Numbered from the stretch's first letter, positions 19,125 to 28,213 are shown. The stretch is 64,000 nt of DNA from a bacterium (GCA_016125045.1 WGML01000002.1:459343-523342), one strand, 5' to 3'. The notes: generated from the sequence alone by a model not told the origin. Program-made: numbers and translations.

Positions 19125-20750
19125 CTATTGCGCCGGAGCCTTGGGCTTCCGGCACATGAACCACGCCCGGTGAATGTCTTCCGGATTGTCGGCGTAGCCC
19201 GTGATGTCCGGGTTCACGAGCATCTGCGTCACCCGGTTGAGCAGCGGCATCACAGCGGCGTCGTCGAGGATCAGCTGCTCGGCCTGCTTCAACAGGGCGG
19301 CGCGTTTTGTGAGGTCGAGCTCGTTGTTGGCCTGATCCAGCAGCGCGTCATAGGCGGGGTTGGAATAGTCGCCGTAATTCATCGGCCCGGTGCGGCTGTC
19401 GAGCAGGTAGAGGAAATTGTAGGCGTCGTTATAGTCCGCCACCCAGCCGGTGTCGGCGATCTCGTAGTCCTTCTGCTGAAGCTGGTTGTAGAGCACCTGC
19501 GTCTCGACCTGGCGGATTTGCGGGCGCACCCAGTCGGCGATCGTCGCCCAGCTGTCCTGCAGCGCCGGCGCGATGCGGGGATTGTCGCCTGTGGAGCGAT
19601 GGATGAACTCGAATTCGAGTGGTCGGCTCGGCCCATATCCCGCCTGCTCAAGCAGCGCTCTTGCTTCGGCGAGCCGTTGGTCGCGGGGCATGTCGGCCCA
19701 GGTGAAGCGCGCCGTCTCCGGATAGCCGTTCATGCCGGCGGGCACGAAGTTATAGCTCGGGATCTGGCCGCCCTTCAGGATGACGTCGGTCACGAACTCG
19801 CGGTCCATCGCCATGGCGAGCGCCTTGCGGACGCGCGTATCATCGAACGGCGCGCGCTTGGTGTTCGCGACAATATAGGTCGTCGCCATCATCGGGGAGA
19901 TGCGCGGCCAGCCGGGGAGCTTGCGCTCCACCTCGGCGAGCTGGCCGGTCGGGAAGGAGTTGTTCATGTCGATGTCGCCCGTCTGGGCGAGGCGCACCAT
20001 CGCGTCATGGTCGGAGCGGGGGTAGTAGACAAGCTCCTTGAAGCAGAGGTCCGCCGCGCCGGGGAAGCGCTCGTTCACCACGGAACGGATGAAGTCGCCT
20101 GTGCGCCATTCGACGAGCTTATAGGGGCCGTTGACGACGATGTTGGCGGGGTCGGTCCACTTCTCGCCGACCGTCTCCACCACATGCTTGGGCACGGCGA
20201 AGGCGGTGTAATGCTTCAGGAGTCCCGGCAGATAGGGGGCGGGCGCCGTGAGGGTGATCTCGAGCGTCTGCGGATCGATCGCGCGCACGCCAAGAGCCTC
20301 GGGCGGCAGTTCCCCGCCATTCACCTCGCGGGCGTTCTTGATGCCGTATTGCAGCGAGGCGTAGACCGCGCCCGTTGTCTTCGGATCGAGCAGGCGGCGG
20401 AAGGAGAACACGAAGTCGTCGGCGGTCAGCGGAACGCCGTCCGACCATTCCCACGGCTTGAGCTTGAAGGTCCAGACGAGGCCGTCATCGGAGACGGTCC
20501 AGCTTTCGGCGACGCCTGGGATGGGCTCGGACTTCTCGTTCTCGGTGAACAGGCCGATGAACATGTCGCCGATCACGTCGTTCGCCCAGGTGCCCTCGGC
20601 CTGATGCGGGTCGAGGCTGTCGGGGCTGGTGCCGATGCCGCGGCGCAATTGCGATTCCGGCGGTGCGTCGCGGTTTGAGGGTCCGCCGCAGGCGGCGAGG
20701 ATGAGGCCCGCCAGGAGCACGCTCCACAAGCGATGGAAAATGGGCCGCAT
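19125..20750 (-). CDS. Peptide ABC transporter substrate-binding lipoprotein (OppA-like)
   Basis: The ATG at 20750 is chosen because GGAG lies at the right distance; an ATG 21 bp upstream adds seven polar residues before the signal. The signal peptide ends in lipobox LILAACGG. The mature protein has the SBP type 5 layout: LRRGIGTSPDSLDPHQAEGT, DGLVWTFKLKPWEWSDGVPL, TADDFVFSFRRLLDP, and a C-terminal MPLLNRVTQMLVNPDITGYA. It should capture oligopeptides in the periplasm for the OppB/OppC permeases upstream on the same strand. A plus-strand gene sits between it and the permeases. Confidence 0.92.
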   Translation of the reverse strand: MRPIFHRLWSVLLAGLILAACGGPSNRDAPPESQLRRGIGTSPDSLDPHQAEGTWANDVIGDMFIGLFTENEKSEPIPGVAESWTVSDDGLVWTFKLKPWEWSDGVPLTADDFVFSFRRLLDPKTTGAVYASLQYGIKNAREVNGGELPPEALGVRAIDPQTLEITLTAPAPYLPGLLKHYTAFAVPKHVVETVGEKWTDPANIVVNGPYKLVEWRTGDFIRSVVNERFPGAADLCFKELVYYPRSDHDAMVRLAQTGDIDMNNSFPTGQLAEVERKLPGWPRISPMMATTYIVANTKRAPFDDTRVRKALAMAMDREFVTDVILKGGQIPSYNFVPAGMNGYPETARFTWADMPRDQRLAEARALLEQAGYGPSRPLEFEFIHRSTGDNPRIAPALQDSWATIADWVRPQIRQVETQVLYNQLQQKDYEIADTGWVADYNDAYNFLYLLDSRTGPMNYGDYSNPAYDALLDQANNELDLTKRAALLKQAEQLILDDAAVMPLLNRVTQMLVNPDITGYADNPEDIHRAWFMCRKPKAPAQ

Positions 20751-20865
20751 CTTTAACTCCGCATTCTGCACCGAACCGCTTTCGGCGAGGGGAAACTAGC
20801 GTCAGACTGGGAATGAAAGAAACACAATTGCGCGATCGCGCGCTGGAAAGAGGGAGAACCGCCGC

Positions 20866-21501
20866 ATGAACCGTTTCAACGCCGCGGCCGGCGCCCGTAT
20901 CGGGTCGGCCGCCCGGATGATCGCTCTGGGGTGCGGGGCCGCGCTGGTCGCATCGACAGCGGCCCTCGCCCAGCAGCCCCGGCAAACGCCGCTCGACGGC
21001 GTGTTCGCATGCACCGGCGTTGCGGATGCGTCGGCGCGCCTCGCCTGTTTCGATCAGGCGGCGGCGGCGCTCAAGGCGGCGGAGGGCGCCGGGGAGTTCA
21101 CGGCGGTGACGCGTTCGCAGATCGAGGAGGTGGAGCGCGACACGTTTGGCATGAAGGCGCCGTCGGTTGCAGCCTTGGCGCCGCCGCCGCGCGCCGCGCC
21201 CGCCGCCCCGGCCGCTTCGGCGCCGGCGGGTGAGTCGGCCGCGGCCGCCCGGCCCGAACCCGCGCCCCAGCCGGAACGGCTCGATCGGGTGACATTGAAC
21301 GTCGCGAAGATTTTCACCGACCGCGCCGGCAAGCTCGTGATCACGATGGAGAACGGCCAGGTGTGGCGGCAGGTCGATTCCGAGCGGGTCCGCCGGCTCG
21401 GAAAGGGACCCTGGGTCGCGCAGATCCGCCGGGCGGCGCTTGGAAGCTACCTCCTCAATCTCGATGATCGCGCGGCGATCCGCGTGCGGCGCGAGGAATG
21501 A
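20866..21501 (+). CDS. Secreted protein of unknown function with Cys-pair motif
   Basis: A 211-residue exported protein with GAGGGAGA before the ATG. The signal peptide ends near ALVASTAALA-Q. After it comes a short motif, GVFACTGVADASARLACFDQ, with two cysteines 16 residues apart; such C...ARLACFD motifs recur in periplasmic proteins and suggest a disulphide. An Ala/Pro-rich linker follows, then a compact C-terminal domain (VTLNVAKIFTDRAGKLVITM, GQVWRQVDSERVRRL). I do not recognise the family by name. It sits in reverse orientation between oppA and oppC and reads almost into the oppC stop (8 bp). Confidence 0.7.
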   Translation: MNRFNAAAGARIGSAARMIALGCGAALVASTAALAQQPRQTPLDGVFACTGVADASARLACFDQAAAALKAAEGAGEFTAVTRSQIEEVERDTFGMKAPSVAALAPPPRAAPAAPAASAPAGESAAAARPEPAPQPERLDRVTLNVAKIFTDRAGKLVITMENGQVWRQVDSERVRRLGKGPWVAQIRRAALGSYLLNLDDRAAIRVRREE

Positions 21502-21508
21502 GCGCACC

Positions 21509-22414
21509 CTAGCGTTCCTTGGGGTCGAGGGCGTCGCGCAGGCCGTCGCCGATGAAGTTCAGCGACAGGAGCGTCACCACCATCAGCGCGGCGGGCCCGA
21601 ACAGCAACCAGGGCGAGGAAGAGAGTTCGCGCTGGCCGTCGGAGATCAGGCGTCCGAGCGAGGTGAGCGGCTCGTTCACGCCGAGGCCGATGAAGGAGAG
21701 GAAACTCTCCTGCAGGATCACCACCGGCATGGTGAGCGTGACATAGACCACCACCGGCCCGAGCAGGTTCGGCACGATGTGGCGCAACACGATGCCGAGC
21801 GGCTTCACCCCGGCGGCGCGGGCGGCCTCGACGAATTCCTTCTGTTTCAGCGCCAGCGTCTGGCCTCGCACGATGCGCGCCATGGTCATCCATTCAACCG
21901 CGCCGATCGCGAGGAAGATGAGGAAGATGCTGCGGCCGAACACGATGGTCACGAGGATGACGAAGAAGATGAACGGCATGGCGTAGAGGATGTCGACAAG
22001 GCGCATCATCACCTGGTCGACCCGTCCGCCGGCGAACCCCGCGATCGCCCCCCAGGCGACCCCGATCACCAGGCTGACGAGGGTGGCGACGGCGCCCACC
22101 GCGAGCGACACCTGAAGCCCCATCATCAGCCTCGCGACCATGTCTCGGCCGTAGATGTCGGTGCCGAGAATGTGGAGATGCTCGAGGGTCGGGCCGATCG
22201 CGGTGCGGTCGCGATAGAGCGTCTTGTACTCGTGCGGCCAGAACAGCGGGCCGAAGAGGGCGATGAGGATCAGGAGGCCGAGCACGACCGCGCCGGTCAT
22301 CGCCGCCCGGTTCGCGAGCAGACGCCGGCGCGCGTCGTCCCACAGCGAGCGGCCCTTGATGGTCGCGCGGTTCATGAGGTCGGCGTTTTCGGCGGGGGCG
22401 GCCAGCATCGTCAT
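21509..22414 (-). CDS. Peptide ABC transporter permease (OppC-like)
   Basis: A 301-residue inner-membrane permease. It has an N-terminal OppC extension (LWDDARRRLLANRAAMTGAV as first helix), the HILGTDIYGRDMVARLMMG segment typical of DppC/OppC, and the EAA coupling motif VEAARAAGVKPLGIVLRHIV that contacts the ATPase. Its ATG overlaps the end of oppB by 4 bp, showing translational coupling. The partner ATPases (OppD/OppF) are not in this window. Confidence 0.93.
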   Translation of the reverse strand: MTMLAAPAENADLMNRATIKGRSLWDDARRRLLANRAAMTGAVVLGLLILIALFGPLFWPHEYKTLYRDRTAIGPTLEHLHILGTDIYGRDMVARLMMGLQVSLAVGAVATLVSLVIGVAWGAIAGFAGGRVDQVMMRLVDILYAMPFIFFVILVTIVFGRSIFLIFLAIGAVEWMTMARIVRGQTLALKQKEFVEAARAAGVKPLGIVLRHIVPNLLGPVVVYVTLTMPVVILQESFLSFIGLGVNEPLTSLGRLISDGQRELSSSPWLLFGPAALMVVTLLSLNFIGDGLRDALDPKER

Positions 22415-23391
22415 TCGTAACGCACCTTCGGATCGAGCAGGGCGTAAAGGATGTCCGCAATCAGGTTGAACAGGATGATCAGTCCGCCATAGAGGATCAC
22501 GACCCCCATGACACGCGGATAGTCGCGCGTGAGCGCTCCGTCGATGAAGCTTTGTCCGACGCCGGGCAGACCGAAGACCCGCTCCACCACGACCGACCCG
22601 GTGACGATGCCGACGGTCGCGGGGCCAAGGTAGCTGACCACCGGCAGGATCGCCGCCGGCGCCGCGTGGCGCAGCAGGATCTTCCGCTCCGGCAGCCCCC
22701 GGGCGCGTGCGGTGCGGATGTAGTTCGAGCGCAGCACCTCGATCATCGAAGCGCGGGTGAGCCGGGAGATGATCGCGATCTGGGGCAGGGCGAGGGTGAT
22801 GATGGGAAGGATCAGCGTCTCGAAGGTCATTCGCCCGAGATCAAGGCCGCCGGCGGCGACCCACCCCAGCCAGACGCCGAATATGAGCGACAGCATCGGC
22901 CCTGTGACGAAGGTCGGAATCGAGATTCCGAGCATGGCGAGTCCCATGACGGAATAGTCGGTCGGAGAATTCTGGCGCACCGCCGCCACCATGCCGAGCC
23001 CGACCCCGGCGAAGATCGCGATCGTGATCGAGAACGCCCCGATCGTCAGGCTGACCGGAAGCCCGTCTCCGATGAGCTCTGAAACCGTCTTGTCCTTGTT
23101 GCGCATCGAGGGGCCAAGATCGCCCTGCACAACATTGCCGACATAGTCGAGGTATTGCTGGAAGAGCGGCTTATCGAGTCCGAGGCTCGCCTTCAGATTC
23201 GCCTCGACCTCCGGCGTCAGGCGTCGCTCCGTTGAGTAGGGATTGCCCGGCGCGGCGCGCATCATGAAGAAGGCGATGGTGACGATCGCGAGCATGGTCG
23301 GGATCGCCGCGATCAGTCGCCTGGCGGCGAACCCCCAGGGAATGCGAGCGATGGTGCGGGCGAGCGGGGAAGCGTTGACGGTGTCTGACAA
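22411..23391 (-). CDS. Peptide ABC transporter permease (OppB-like), TTG start
   Basis: A 326-residue permease that forms the channel with OppC. Features are the conserved RRLIAAIPTMLAIVTIAFFM first helix, the large periplasmic loop with FQQYLDYVGNVVQGDLGPSM, the EAA motif IRTARARGLPERKILLRHAA, and the C-terminal VDRILYALLDPKVRYE-like end (here IADILYALLDPKVRYE). The start is TTG at 23391: an in-frame TAA lies three codons upstream and the next ATG is inside the first membrane helix. No strong ribosome binding site is seen, so initiation may be weak. Confidence 0.9.
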   Translation of the reverse strand: MSDTVNASPLARTIARIPWGFAARRLIAAIPTMLAIVTIAFFMMRAAPGNPYSTERRLTPEVEANLKASLGLDKPLFQQYLDYVGNVVQGDLGPSMRNKDKTVSELIGDGLPVSLTIGAFSITIAIFAGVGLGMVAAVRQNSPTDYSVMGLAMLGISIPTFVTGPMLSLIFGVWLGWVAAGGLDLGRMTFETLILPIITLALPQIAIISRLTRASMIEVLRSNYIRTARARGLPERKILLRHAAPAAILPVVSYLGPATVGIVTGSVVVERVFGLPGVGQSFIDGALTRDYPRVMGVVILYGGLIILFNLIADILYALLDPKVRYE

Positions 23392-23517
23392 GGATGGTTA
23401 CGCCGACTGCACGGAGGAGCTATACCGCGCCTCGACGACGCTTGACGCACACTCGACAGTCTGGTGCGGGTGTCAAGGCGTTTGCATCCTTTGGCGCCGG
23501 TTTCCGGGAGCAGAACG

Positions 23518-23946
23518 ATGGTTGATTTCAAGCGCGTGACGGCTGACTTCGCCGTGGCGCCGCAGATCACGGCGGACGATCTTCAGGGGCTGGCGCAGGC
23601 CGGATTCCGCCGCATCATCAACAACCGCCCCGACGGCGAGGAGCGCGGGCAGGCCGCCCATGACGACATGCGTCGGCTCGCCGCGGACGCCGGGCTCGAC
23701 TACGTCTACGCGCCGTTTCAGGGAGCGCCGACTCCCGAAGCCATCACGGCTGTCGACGCGGCGGTGAAGGCGGGGGGCGCGACCCTCGCGCACTGCCGGT
23801 CGGGAACGCGGTCGGTGATCGCGTGGTCCATGGCGGAGGTTCGCGCCGGGCGCAGATCGCCGCGGGATGTCGTCGAACTGGCGCGCGGGGCGGGCTATGA
23901 TCTCTCACCGCACCTCGGGGCGCTCGAACGGTTGACGCGTGCGTGA
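23518..23946 (+). CDS. DUF442 phosphatase-like protein
   Basis: From the ATG at 23518 the protein is 142 residues. It is the protein-tyrosine-phosphatase-like domain found alone or fused to Blh-type hydrolases (TIGR01244). It starts FKRVTADFAVAPQITADDLQ, then GFRRIINNRPDGEERGQ, and carries the Cys-Arg phosphatase loop HCRSGTRS (near residue 91). The loop has the catalytic Cys and Arg of the HCX5R motif. In other bacteria the domain is linked to sulfide/persulfide metabolism; here the sulfur genes are 34 kb away. An in-frame GTG/ATG further upstream would only add a non-conserved leader. Confidence 0.82.
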   Translation: MVDFKRVTADFAVAPQITADDLQGLAQAGFRRIINNRPDGEERGQAAHDDMRRLAADAGLDYVYAPFQGAPTPEAITAVDAAVKAGGATLAHCRSGTRSVIAWSMAEVRAGRRSPRDVVELARGAGYDLSPHLGALERLTRA

Positions 23947-24219
23947 TGGCCCCGCCGCTACCGGACATGTGGTCCACGCGCGCCGATCCGATCAAGTGCG
24001 TCTCGCGCGAGCGTGCGCCCGGCGTTACCCTGCGACACGAATTCGCGTTCGCCTTATGATTTGCCTTCGCCCTTTTCTTGGACACATTCTGGGCGCAGGA
24101 GAGGCGCGGATCGAAGACCCGACACCTGGTTCGGGTTCTGGGATGGACGCCTGTACCGGAGGCGCAAGCGTGATCAGCGGAATTCGCGTTAGAACGCCTG
24201 CAAAGGGGGCCTGAAGTCA

Positions 24220-25146
24220 TTGAGCAACAGGCTCTGGACATCGGATTTCGTGCTCGAGGACGGCGCGGTACGCGTCAAGAAGACCGGGCACCTGATCGCG
24301 CTCGACCTCAAACTCTGGCACAGCATCTTCACCTGGTTCTGCTTCTATTCGCTGGCGCAGGGCTGGCGCATCTGGCGGCGCCTGCAGGGGCACAAGCGCC
24401 CGTCGATCGCGTTCGCGCCGGACAAGCCGCGGCCCTGGTATCTGATCTGGCCGGTGATGCATGCGTCCGGCGTGCGCCTCGTCGACGATCCGATGGACGC
24501 CGACATCGTGATGCATTTCGACGACAGCACGACCTCGGTTCCGGGGCGTCCGGCGATGCGGCCCGGGGCCCGGGCGGTGAATTTCGACTGTTCCGACATC
24601 TCCAAGAGCAACGTCGCCCATGCATTCGACCGGGTGGCCGGATACAGCCTGTCGGTCGATCCGACCGCATGGACCGGGCCGGTCGTCGACAAGTCGGAAG
24701 TGAACGCCGCGCATGACGGACGAATCGTCCAGGGTCCGTTCGAACCACAGCCCGGCCGCTCCTATCAGCGCCTGATCGACAATGAGATCCCCGGCGGTCT
24801 GGTCGAGGACCTGCGGACGGTCACGATCGGCGGCGAGCCGGTGATCGTGTTCCGCAAACACCGTCCGCTTGAGCGCCGGTTTGCTAACGAAAATGTAAGC
24901 TGCGACTGGGTTCGCCCGGCCGACGTGTTCACCCCGGCGGAGATCGATCTCATCCGTCGCTTCACATCGGAAATCAGGCTTGACTGGGGAGGCGTCGACG
25001 TGCTCCGCAACAGCCAGGACGGACGCATTTATATCGTCGACGCGAACAAGACAGACATGGGCCCCCCCATCGCCCTGCCGTTGGGGCAGAAGTTGCGCGC
25101 GACCAGGCTTCTGGCGCGAACATTTGTGACGGCGTTTGCGCCCTGA
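24220..25146 (+). CDS. Divergent ATP-grasp-like protein, TTG start
   Basis: A 308-residue protein with no family I can name. The second half has an ATP-grasp-like pattern: VVDKSEVNAAHDGRIVQGPF (nucleotide-lysine region), YQRLIDNEIPGGLVEDLRTV, GGEPVIVFRKHRP, and DWGGVDVLRNSQDGRIYIVD followed by ANKTDMGPP, which resembles the metal-binding D..N of ATP-grasp ligases. The first ~60 residues include a hydrophobic, aromatic segment (LWHSIFTWFCFYSLAQGW) that may associate with membrane. The TTG start at 24220 follows AGGGGG at good spacing. A metallo-hydrolase starts 24 bp after it, suggesting an operon. The ligase reaction is unknown. Confidence 0.6.
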   Translation: MSNRLWTSDFVLEDGAVRVKKTGHLIALDLKLWHSIFTWFCFYSLAQGWRIWRRLQGHKRPSIAFAPDKPRPWYLIWPVMHASGVRLVDDPMDADIVMHFDDSTTSVPGRPAMRPGARAVNFDCSDISKSNVAHAFDRVAGYSLSVDPTAWTGPVVDKSEVNAAHDGRIVQGPFEPQPGRSYQRLIDNEIPGGLVEDLRTVTIGGEPVIVFRKHRPLERRFANENVSCDWVRPADVFTPAEIDLIRRFTSEIRLDWGGVDVLRNSQDGRIYIVDANKTDMGPPIALPLGQKLRATRLLARTFVTAFAP

Positions 25147-25170
25147 CGAGAGTTGAGAGGTTGTATCGAC

Positions 25171-26073
25171 ATGGGCGGAATACCGTTCGTTCGAGATCTT
25201 GAGTTCGCCTACGGACGCGCCGACCGCGTGTCGCCCAAGGTGCGGCGTGTCATCGCCGAGAATCCCGGGCCTTTCACCTATCTCGGCACCGGCGTCTACA
25301 TCATCGGGGAGGGCGAGGTCGCCGTCATCGATCCCGGCCCCGCGATCGATGCGCATTTCGAGGCGCTGAAGCGCACGCTCGACGGCGAGCGCGTCACACA
25401 CGTGTTCGTCACCCACTCGCACATGGACCACTCGCCGCTCGCCCATCCACTCGCTCGCTGGGCCGGGTGCCAGGTGCACGCCGGCGGCCCAGCGATCCCG
25501 TCGGAGTCCGAAGTGCGCATGGAGGCCGGCGACGACCTGAAATTCCAGCCCGACGTGAAGCTGGCGGACGGCGACGTGTTCACTGGTCCGGGCTGGACGA
25601 TCGAGGCGATCGCGACGCCGGGGCATACGTCGAATCATTTCTGCTTCGCCCTGAAGGAGGAGCGCGCGCTCTTCGCCGGTGACCATGTGATGGGCTGGTC
25701 GACGACCGTCATCTCCCCTCCGGACGGGCATATGGGCGATTATTTCGAAAGCCTGAGAAAGATCCGCGCCCGCGGGTTCGAGACGATCTGGCCGACCCAC
25801 GGCCCGCCGGTCACCGACGTTGCGCCCTTCCTCGACGCCTATATCGCCCACCGCGAGCACCGCGAGGCGCAGATCATCGCGCGCATGGCGGCGGGGGACA
25901 CGCGCATTCCGGACATGGTGAGCGTGATCTACAAGGACGTTGATCGCCGCCTGCACCCCGCGGCCTGCCACTCTGTGCTGGCTCACATGATCCATCTCGT
26001 CGAGACGGGACGGGTGGAGGCGCACGGCGCCGGCGGCGTGGCCGCGGATTACCGGCTTCGCGTCGACGCCTGA
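25171..26073 (+). CDS. MBL-fold metallo-hydrolase (LACTB2-like)
   Basis: From the ATG at 25171, preceded by GAGAGG, the protein is 300 residues; a TTG at 25153 is less likely. The metal-site motif is THSHMDHSPL, followed by TPGHTSNHFCFAL, LFAGDHVMGW and a late THGPP. The C-terminal region (HREAQIIARMAAGDTRIPDM, VHRRLHPAACHS-like segment) matches the winged-helix extension of LACTB2-type hydrolases. It is cytosolic and likely a zinc hydrolase, substrate unknown. It is probably co-transcribed with the preceding ATP-grasp-like gene. It ends 69 bp before the convergent sppA. Confidence 0.88.
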   Translation: MGGIPFVRDLEFAYGRADRVSPKVRRVIAENPGPFTYLGTGVYIIGEGEVAVIDPGPAIDAHFEALKRTLDGERVTHVFVTHSHMDHSPLAHPLARWAGCQVHAGGPAIPSESEVRMEAGDDLKFQPDVKLADGDVFTGPGWTIEAIATPGHTSNHFCFALKEERALFAGDHVMGWSTTVISPPDGHMGDYFESLRKIRARGFETIWPTHGPPVTDVAPFLDAYIAHREHREAQIIARMAAGDTRIPDMVSVIYKDVDRRLHPAACHSVLAHMIHLVETGRVEAHGAGGVAADYRLRVDA

Positions 26074-26142
26074 AGAGACGCCTCAGCAGCAATGAATTCT
26101 CAAGGCCGGGCGGCCGCCCGCGCGGTCGCCGGTTGCGGCGCT

Positions 26143-27927
26143 CTATCGTTCGTAGAGCGGCGGGATCGCAAGCTGCACCGGTTCCTGCGTCAACATGCGC
26201 GCCTGATTGAGCGCTTCGCGCAGCCGGCGGTCCGGGATAAGGGCCGCCAGGGTTTCGCGTGAGGTCGCCGCCGCGCGCGCCTTCACTCCAGCGGACGACA
26301 TGAAGCCCTGAAGCAGTTCGAACGGCGAGGCTTCGTGGATGTTCATACGGACCTCGACGCGATCCTCCGGCGCATATCCTGCGAGCGCCTTCGCCTTGGC
26401 GATCGCCGCGATCAGGCCGCCGGTCTCATCCACGAGCCCGATTTCAGCCGCGTCAGCGCCCGACCAGACCCGGCCCTTGGCGACGTCGCGCACCTGCTCC
26501 AGCGGCAGCTTGCGTCCATCGGACACAAGCTGGGTGAAGCGCTGATAGACATCATCGAGCGTGCTGATCAGCTTGGCGCGCTGGGTCTGGGTGAGGGTCT
26601 CTGTCGAGTAGATGGAGGCGTACTCGCCGCCGATCCGGACTTCGTCGGCGTTGACGCCGAATTTCCGCAGCGCGTCCGCGAACGCGAATTTGCCGCCATA
26701 GACGCCGATCGAGCCCGTGATCGTCGACCGGTTCGCGACGATCGCGTCGGCGCCCGCCGCAACATAATAGCCGCCCGAGGCCGCGACCGACCCCATCGAC
26801 ACGACGACCGGTTTCCCGGCGGCCTTCAGCCGCTCCACGGCGCGCCAGACCTGTTCGGAGGCCGTGGGCGATCCGCCGGGGGAATCCACCCGGAACACGA
26901 CCGCGTCCACCGAATCGTCCTCGACCAGGCCCAGCAGGTCGCGCGTGACCCGGTCCGACGCGAAGGCGGCTTCGCCAAGCCCCAGAAGATCGGTTGTCCC
27001 GCCGTCGCCCGTGACGATCGCGCCCTCGCCGCCGACCAGCGCGATGACTCCCTTGCCGGACCGATGGGCGGGCGCGTAGTCGGAGATCGCCATCAGCTCC
27101 GCCTCGCCATCGCGGGTGAGCGTCGCTTCCTCCACGTCTTCCGGCCAGCCAACCCCGTCGATCAGCTTCAGCTCCAGCGCCTCTTCCGCCGAGTGGGGGC
27201 TGTTTTCCAGTCGCGCGCGGACAGTCTCGGGCGTGAGTTCCGGCGCGATCCGGGAGCGGTCGGCGGCGATGTCGGCGATCGATTCCGACCACACGCTCTC
27301 GCCGAGGGCCGTCATCGCGAGTGCGAAGGGCTCGGTGTAGCCCGACTGCTTGTAGACGTCGGCGGCGTTCTTGAACTCGAACATCTGCTCGATCTCGGCG
27401 GTCACGCCGAAACGGTCGAACGCATCCTTGAAGAACAGCGTTTCGAACACGATGCCGGGCGTTTCAAACGGGGCGCCGGGCTGCATCCAGATCTCGTCGG
27501 CGGCGGCGACGGCGCGATAGGCTGCGGGGCCGCTGGCATAGAAGCCCTGCGAATGCGCCACAACAAATTTGCCGGCCTCCCGCAGCTTGAGGAAGGCGGC
27601 GCGCAACTCCTCGGCGCGGGAAGAGCCAAGGTCCATCTCCGAGGCGCGCACGAACACGCCCTTCACCTTGTCGTCCTCGGCCGCGGCGTCGAGCTTCAGC
27701 AGGAGTTCGATGAAGGAGTCGCTGGAGAACAGGGCGCTGAAGCCATCCGTCGCAGGCTGGTCCGGCCCGAGCAGGCGGAGGTCGAGCGCCAGCACCACTG
27801 GCCCGCGTGGCGGCGTCGGCCCCGAATTCGCGCCCGCGACAGCGGAAATCAGCATCAGCGGCAACACGATGAAGAAGATGAACAGGGCGGCGAGCCCGCC
27901 AAGGAAGCTCAGGGCGAAAGTGCGCAT
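26143..27927 (-). CDS. sppA: Signal peptide peptidase SppA, 67K type
   Basis: The ATG at 27927 follows GGAGAG, giving a 594-residue protein. The reading frame stays open upstream through tandem repeats, but this is the right start. One N-terminal membrane helix (FALSFLGGLAALFIFFIVLP) anchors it facing the periplasm. It has tandem S49 domains: the lysine of the dyad is in FEFKNAADVYKQ (near residue 185) and the serine in SMGSVAASGGYYVA (near residue 380). In the E. coli type, the Ser/Lys pair is split across the two domains as here. It degrades cleaved signal peptides in the membrane. It stands alone next to tRNA-Pro. Confidence 0.93.
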   Translation of the reverse strand: MRTFALSFLGGLAALFIFFIVLPLMLISAVAGANSGPTPPRGPVVLALDLRLLGPDQPATDGFSALFSSDSFIELLLKLDAAAEDDKVKGVFVRASEMDLGSSRAEELRAAFLKLREAGKFVVAHSQGFYASGPAAYRAVAAADEIWMQPGAPFETPGIVFETLFFKDAFDRFGVTAEIEQMFEFKNAADVYKQSGYTEPFALAMTALGESVWSESIADIAADRSRIAPELTPETVRARLENSPHSAEEALELKLIDGVGWPEDVEEATLTRDGEAELMAISDYAPAHRSGKGVIALVGGEGAIVTGDGGTTDLLGLGEAAFASDRVTRDLLGLVEDDSVDAVVFRVDSPGGSPTASEQVWRAVERLKAAGKPVVVSMGSVAASGGYYVAAGADAIVANRSTITGSIGVYGGKFAFADALRKFGVNADEVRIGGEYASIYSTETLTQTQRAKLISTLDDVYQRFTQLVSDGRKLPLEQVRDVAKGRVWSGADAAEIGLVDETGGLIAAIAKAKALAGYAPEDRVEVRMNIHEASPFELLQGFMSSAGVKARAAATSRETLAALIPDRRLREALNQARMLTQEPVQLAIPPLYER

Positions 27928-27957
27928 CGTATCGTCTCTCCAGGCGCGTTGATCCCC

Positions 27958-28005
27958 GGCGTTACGGAGTCCGGGCGTTACGGATTCCGGGCGTGTCGGA
28001 CCCCG
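27958..28005. repeat. 3 x 16-bp tandem repeat upstream of sppA
   Basis: Units 27958-27973, 27974-27989 and 27990-28005, consensus GGCGTTACGGANTCCG; the third is degenerate (GGCGTGTCGGACCCCG). The array starts 30 bp before the sppA start codon. Confidence 0.85.
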
Positions 28006-28054
28006 CGCTCCTTGATCAGCTGCAATCGCCGGAGAGTCTCGCAGGTTTGCGCCG

Positions 28055-28114
28055 ATTGGCAACTGGCCCAACAGCGACTGGCCCAATAGGGACTGGCCGA
28101 TCCGCAACTGGCCG
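28055..28114. repeat. 4 x 15-bp tandem repeat between sppA and tRNA-Pro
   Basis: Units 28055-28069, 28070-28084, 28085-28099 and 28100-28114, all with the core ACTGGCC at the same offset. The period is a multiple of three, so the sppA-strand frame reads as a five-residue repeat, but it lies well upstream of the real sppA start. Confidence 0.85.
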
Positions 28115-28136
28115 ATCGAAATGTGCGGGGGCGGCA

Positions 28137-28213
28137 TGGTCGGAGCAGCTGGATTCGAACCAACGACCCCCGCCTCCCGAAGACGGTGCTCTACCAGGCT
28201 GAGCTATGCTCCG
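28137..28213 (-). tRNA. tRNA-Pro (CGG)
   Basis: On the minus strand the acceptor stem CGGAGCA pairs with TGCTCCG. The D-arm is GCTC...GAGC, the anticodon stem CCGTC/GGCGG closes the loop TTCGGGA (anticodon CGG, reading CCG), and the T-arm has GGTTCGAAT. A CCA end is encoded at 28139-28137. Confidence 0.93.

Noticed and set aside
27928..28137. 70-residue N-terminal extension of SppA
   Set aside because: It would be translated from tandem repeats and the tRNA-Pro end, and a good GGAGAG precedes the ATG at 27927 just before the membrane anchor.
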